Positions 5,277 through 6,749 of a stretch of 6,749 nucleotides of DNA are shown one piece after another. This stretch comes from Bacillota bacterium (GTDB lineage: Bacteria > Bacillota > Dethiobacteria > Dethiobacterales > Dethiobacteraceae). The position numbers were made by a program, and so were the translations under genes. The stretch covers positions 1-6,749 of the forward strand of contig QLUI01000099.1 in NCBI GenBank assembly GCA_018725345.1, in the 5' to 3' direction. The stretch's first letter is position 1, and each line of letters opens with the position of its first letter. A model generated the notes under the pieces. That model saw only the letters and a list, made by a program, of their open reading frames with translations, was not told the origin of the DNA and ran no database searches.

Positions 5277-5281
5277 GGAGG
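5277..5281 (+). promoter_or_regulatory. xseB ribosome binding site, deciding the start at 5289
   Basis: GGAGG lies 7 bases before ATG 5289 and immediately right of the IS end (5274), so it belongs to the original xseA/xseB junction. The in-frame ATGs at 5259 and 5268 lie inside the IS right end and have no properly spaced ribosome site, so they are not the true start. Confidence 0.8.
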
Positions 5282-5288
5282 AAGCCTT

Positions 5289-5537
5289 ATGACTAAAGCG
5301 AGTCAAGCTAAATTGACGCTAACATTTGAACAAGCGCTGAAGCGCTTGGAAGAAGTGCTGGCCAGCCTAGAGCGTAGTGACTGCCCATTGGAAGAAGCGT
5401 TGGCTCTTTACCAAGAAGGAATGGGGTTGCTCCGACAATGTCGCGGCAAGTTAGCGGATGCGGAAGGAAAAGTAGCTGTTTTAATAAAAGAAGCAGGGGA
5501 GTTTATTCCTTTTACGGGTGAGGGGGAAAGCTGGTGA
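5289..5537 (+). CDS. xseB: exodeoxyribonuclease VII small subunit XseB
   Basis: This 82-residue helical protein has the XseB pattern TFEQALKRLEEVLASLERSDCPLEEALALYQEGMGLLRQCRGKLADAEGKV: two amphipathic helices that pack against the XseA helical region. It is required for exonuclease VII activity and supplied in several copies per XseA. The ATG at 5289 is chosen because GGAGG lies 7 bases upstream and an ancestral ATGA overlap with xseA can be reconstructed there. Extending to 5259 would add ten residues encoded by the IS. The gene now sits 253 bases from the xseA stop instead of overlapping it, which could disturb subunit balance. Its own stop overlaps the ispA start (GTGA). Confidence 0.92.
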   Translation: MTKASQAKLTLTFEQALKRLEEVLASLERSDCPLEEALALYQEGMGLLRQCRGKLADAEGKVAVLIKEAGEFIPFTGEGESW

Positions 5538-6415
5538 CATTTGAGATCAGTAAAACTGTGGCGCAAGTTGATGAAGCTCTTGATCGACTTCTCCCACCGG
5601 AGGACACTTTCCCCGCGGAAATTCATGGTGCCATCCATTACAGTATTTTTGCCGGCGGTAAGCGGTTGCGGCCACTGCTGACATTAAGTGCTGCTGAAAT
5701 CTTCGGTGTGCCTCAGCTTCATGCTCTGCCGGCTGCTTGTTCGTTGGAAATGGTGCATACCTATTCACTGATTCATGATGATCTGCCGGCGCTTGATAAT
5801 GACAATTATCGGCGCGGACGTTTCTCCAATCATAAAGTTTACGGTGAAGCGATTGCTATCCTGGCTGGAGACGCGCTGCTGACCATGGCATTTGAAACGT
5901 TGGCTGGGGAAGCATCGGCCTATTTCCCTGCCGCCACCGTAGTACGTTTAATGAAAGAGCTGAGTAAAGCAGCCGGGGTTAGTGGTATGATCGGCGGACA
6001 AGTGGTTGACATTCTATCTGAGGGAAAACAAATCAGTGTCGAACAACTGGACTATATCCATCGCCATAAGACAGGGTCACTTTTTAGTTGCGCTATTCGC
6101 AGCGGCGCAATTATGGGCGGCGCTTCGCTTACAGAGTTACGGATTCTCACTTCTTTTGCTGATAAGATGGGGCTGGCTTTTCAGATTGTCGATGACTTAC
6201 TGGACATTACCGGTGAACAAGCATTGTTAGGCAAAAAGATCGGTGCCGATGCTGAGCGTCAAAAAGCAACGTATCCAGCGTTTTTTGGACTGGATGCAGC
6301 CCAAAAAAAAGCGGTTGAACTTTTATTTGACGCAGAGCAAGAACTGGAACCTTTCGGCGAGGCAGCGGCAAGCCTTTATTATCTTGCTCAAAAGCTGGTC
6401 CATCGTCAATCTTAA
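5534..6415 (+). CDS. ispA: farnesyl diphosphate synthase-type polyprenyl synthetase (geranyltranstransferase)
   Basis: This 293-residue short-chain trans-prenyltransferase condenses isopentenyl diphosphate with dimethylallyl and geranyl diphosphate to make farnesyl diphosphate in the cytosol. It has GGKRLRP at 41-47. The first aspartate-rich motif is HDDLPALDND (D82, D83, D88), with Y77 five residues before it as in bacterial farnesyl synthases. GMIGGQVVD is at 151-159, HRHKTG at 176-181, the second aspartate motif is FQIVDDLLD (D220, D221, D224), and KATYP is at 244-248. All catalytic residues are present and length is typical. The start is GTG 5534 with AGGGGGAAAG at 5521-5530. It overlaps the xseB stop by four bases (GTGA), so the two are translationally coupled. 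Exact chain length of the product is inferred. Confidence 0.94.
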   Translation: MTFEISKTVAQVDEALDRLLPPEDTFPAEIHGAIHYSIFAGGKRLRPLLTLSAAEIFGVPQLHALPAACSLEMVHTYSLIHDDLPALDNDNYRRGRFSNHKVYGEAIAILAGDALLTMAFETLAGEASAYFPAATVVRLMKELSKAAGVSGMIGGQVVDILSEGKQISVEQLDYIHRHKTGSLFSCAIRSGAIMGGASLTELRILTSFADKMGLAFQIVDDLLDITGEQALLGKKIGADAERQKATYPAFFGLDAAQKKAVELLFDAEQELEPFGEAAASLYYLAQKLVHRQS

Positions 6416-6545
6416 ACGCGGTTAGGTGCAGTGTGTGGTGACGTAGTCATTGTCAGCCTGCGCACGGCTAAGTGCCGCTTGTGTGCAGGATCACAGAACG
6501 TTTTAAAGCAACCAAATCATCTTTTTTTTTGTGTTATAGTGTCCT
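6416..6545 (+). other. non-coding spacer after ispA with a strong hairpin
   Basis: No gene is visible here. CCTGCGCAC (6457-6465) pairs with GTGTGCAGG (6481-6489) over 9 bp with one G-U, and GGC/GCC extends it inside around a UAAGU loop. GTGGT (6435-6439) can pair with ATCAC (6490-6494) outside it. The hairpin is followed by GTTTT only after about 10 bases, and by a run of nine T at 6522-6530, so it is a poor intrinsic terminator. In some Firmicutes the large OLE RNA is encoded close to ispA, in operons with these same genes, but I cannot recognise OLE sequence here. Confidence 0.4.
6537..6545. repeat. left copy of 9-bp target-site duplication
   Basis: TAGTGTCCT directly abuts the left terminal inverted repeat of the element at 6546-6682. 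An identical TAGTGTCCT directly abuts the right end at 6683-6691. Confidence 0.85.
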
Positions 6546-6682
6546 CAGAGCTGACGCATGACTTTTAAAGTGCAGACATAGCAAGGCTTGTAGGGTCTGA
6601 AACGAAATATATTTTCGCAATATTTTCCTGTGAAAGTGTCGTAAGATAACAGGGTGTGAGCATTTTTCATGCGTCAGCTCTG
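6546..6682. mobile_element. 137-bp MITE with 16-bp perfect terminal inverted repeats
   Basis: CAGAGCTGACGCATGA (6546-6561) is the exact reverse complement of 6667-6682. The pair is flanked on both sides by TAGTGTCCT (6537-6545 and 6683-6691), a 9-bp target duplication. The 105-base interior is AT-rich and non-coding, with small inverted repeats (CAGAC/GTCTG at 6573-6577 / 6595-6599, CGAAA/TTTCG near 6603-6616, CCTGT/ACAGG at 6627-6631 / 6649-6653). It encodes no transposase and must have been moved in trans by a DDE transposase making 9-bp staggered cuts. I do not assign a family. As RNA the ends would form a 16-bp stem. Perfect ends and duplication suggest a fairly recent insertion. Confidence 0.85.
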
Positions 6683-6691
6683 TAGTGTCCT
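6683..6691. repeat. right copy of 9-bp target-site duplication
   Basis: TAGTGTCCT follows the right terminal inverted repeat without a gap and matches 6537-6545 at all nine positions. Confidence 0.85.
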
Positions 6692-6700
6692 GTACGCTAT

Positions 6701-6729
6701 TTGTGTGTCTATACAAGATATGTTACAAT
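6701..6729 (+). promoter_or_regulatory. possible sigma-A promoter for the gene beyond the window
   Basis: TTGTGT (6701-6706) and TACAAT (6724-6729) are 17 bases apart. The -10 matches consensus at five of six positions and the -35 at three of six. It lies just downstream of the MITE and would start transcription near 6736 toward a downstream gene (dxs in many relatives, not visible here). Confidence 0.35.
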
Positions 6730-6749
6730 AATCTTTGAATCCGTAAGTG

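Noticed and set aside
5259..5288. Extended XseB start at ATG 5259 or 5268
   Set aside because: Both codons lie in the IS605 right end, lack a properly spaced ribosome site, and would add transposon-encoded residues. ATG 5289 has GGAGG at 7 bases and is the reconstructed ancestral start.
6534..6716. 60-codon minus-strand frame after ispA
   Set aside because: It spans the MITE and both target duplications, has no ribosome site and no recognisable protein.

Overview
This is a run of conserved housekeeping genes, all on the + strand, from what looks like a Gram-positive anaerobe of the Clostridia / Peptococcaceae type. The basis is the gene order asp23 - amaP - DUF2273 - nusB - glycoprotease-like - folD - xseA - xseB - ispA, the strong AGGAGG-type ribosome sites, and the Asp23/AmaP envelope genes, which are typical of Firmicutes. 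I cannot name the species.

Layout. 1-66 is the last 21 codons of an Asp23/Gls24 envelope protein. 67-324 is a spacer with two long interlocking helices and a perfect-palindrome terminator. 325-1104 encodes the membrane partners of Asp23 (AmaP and a DUF2273 protein). 1118-2461 encodes NusB and a TsaD/Kae1-like paralogue. 2462-2829 is a scarred spacer holding a tandem repeat and the last 41 codons of a GltD-like oxidoreductase. 2830-3687 is an intact folD, followed at 3692-3757 by the last 21 codons of a second folD whose stop abuts the xseA start. 3758-5537 holds both exonuclease VII subunits, with a 308-bp IS200/IS605-type relic at their junction. 5534-6415 is a farnesyl diphosphate synthase type gene that overlaps xseB by 4 bases. 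6416-6749 has no gene. It holds a strong hairpin, a 137-bp MITE with a clear 9-bp target duplication, and a possible promoter for the next gene.

How the genes fit together. The cluster is a mixed housekeeping operon: envelope homeostasis (Asp23/AmaP), antitermination (NusB), one-carbon folate metabolism (FolD), DNA repair (XseA/XseB) and isoprenoid precursor synthesis (IspA; dxs often follows in relatives but is not in this window).

The main interest is in the joints, which record several separate rearrangements at base resolution. (i) The native folD seems to have been replaced in place by a copy that brought a gltD tail with it, leaving the native 3' end behind. (ii) An IS605-type element entered the last codons of xseA. 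Removing 4967-5274 on paper restores an xseA frame ending in a TGA that overlaps the xseB ATG. The insertion replaced the XseA C-terminus, broke ATGA coupling, and carries a near-consensus sigma-A promoter and a retained right end resembling an omega-RNA scaffold. (iii) A MITE inserted downstream of ispA. I see no complete new defence or mobile system. The best candidates for something undescribed are the possible pseudoknot RNA at 164-226 and the relic's possible role as a promoter or guide-RNA donor.
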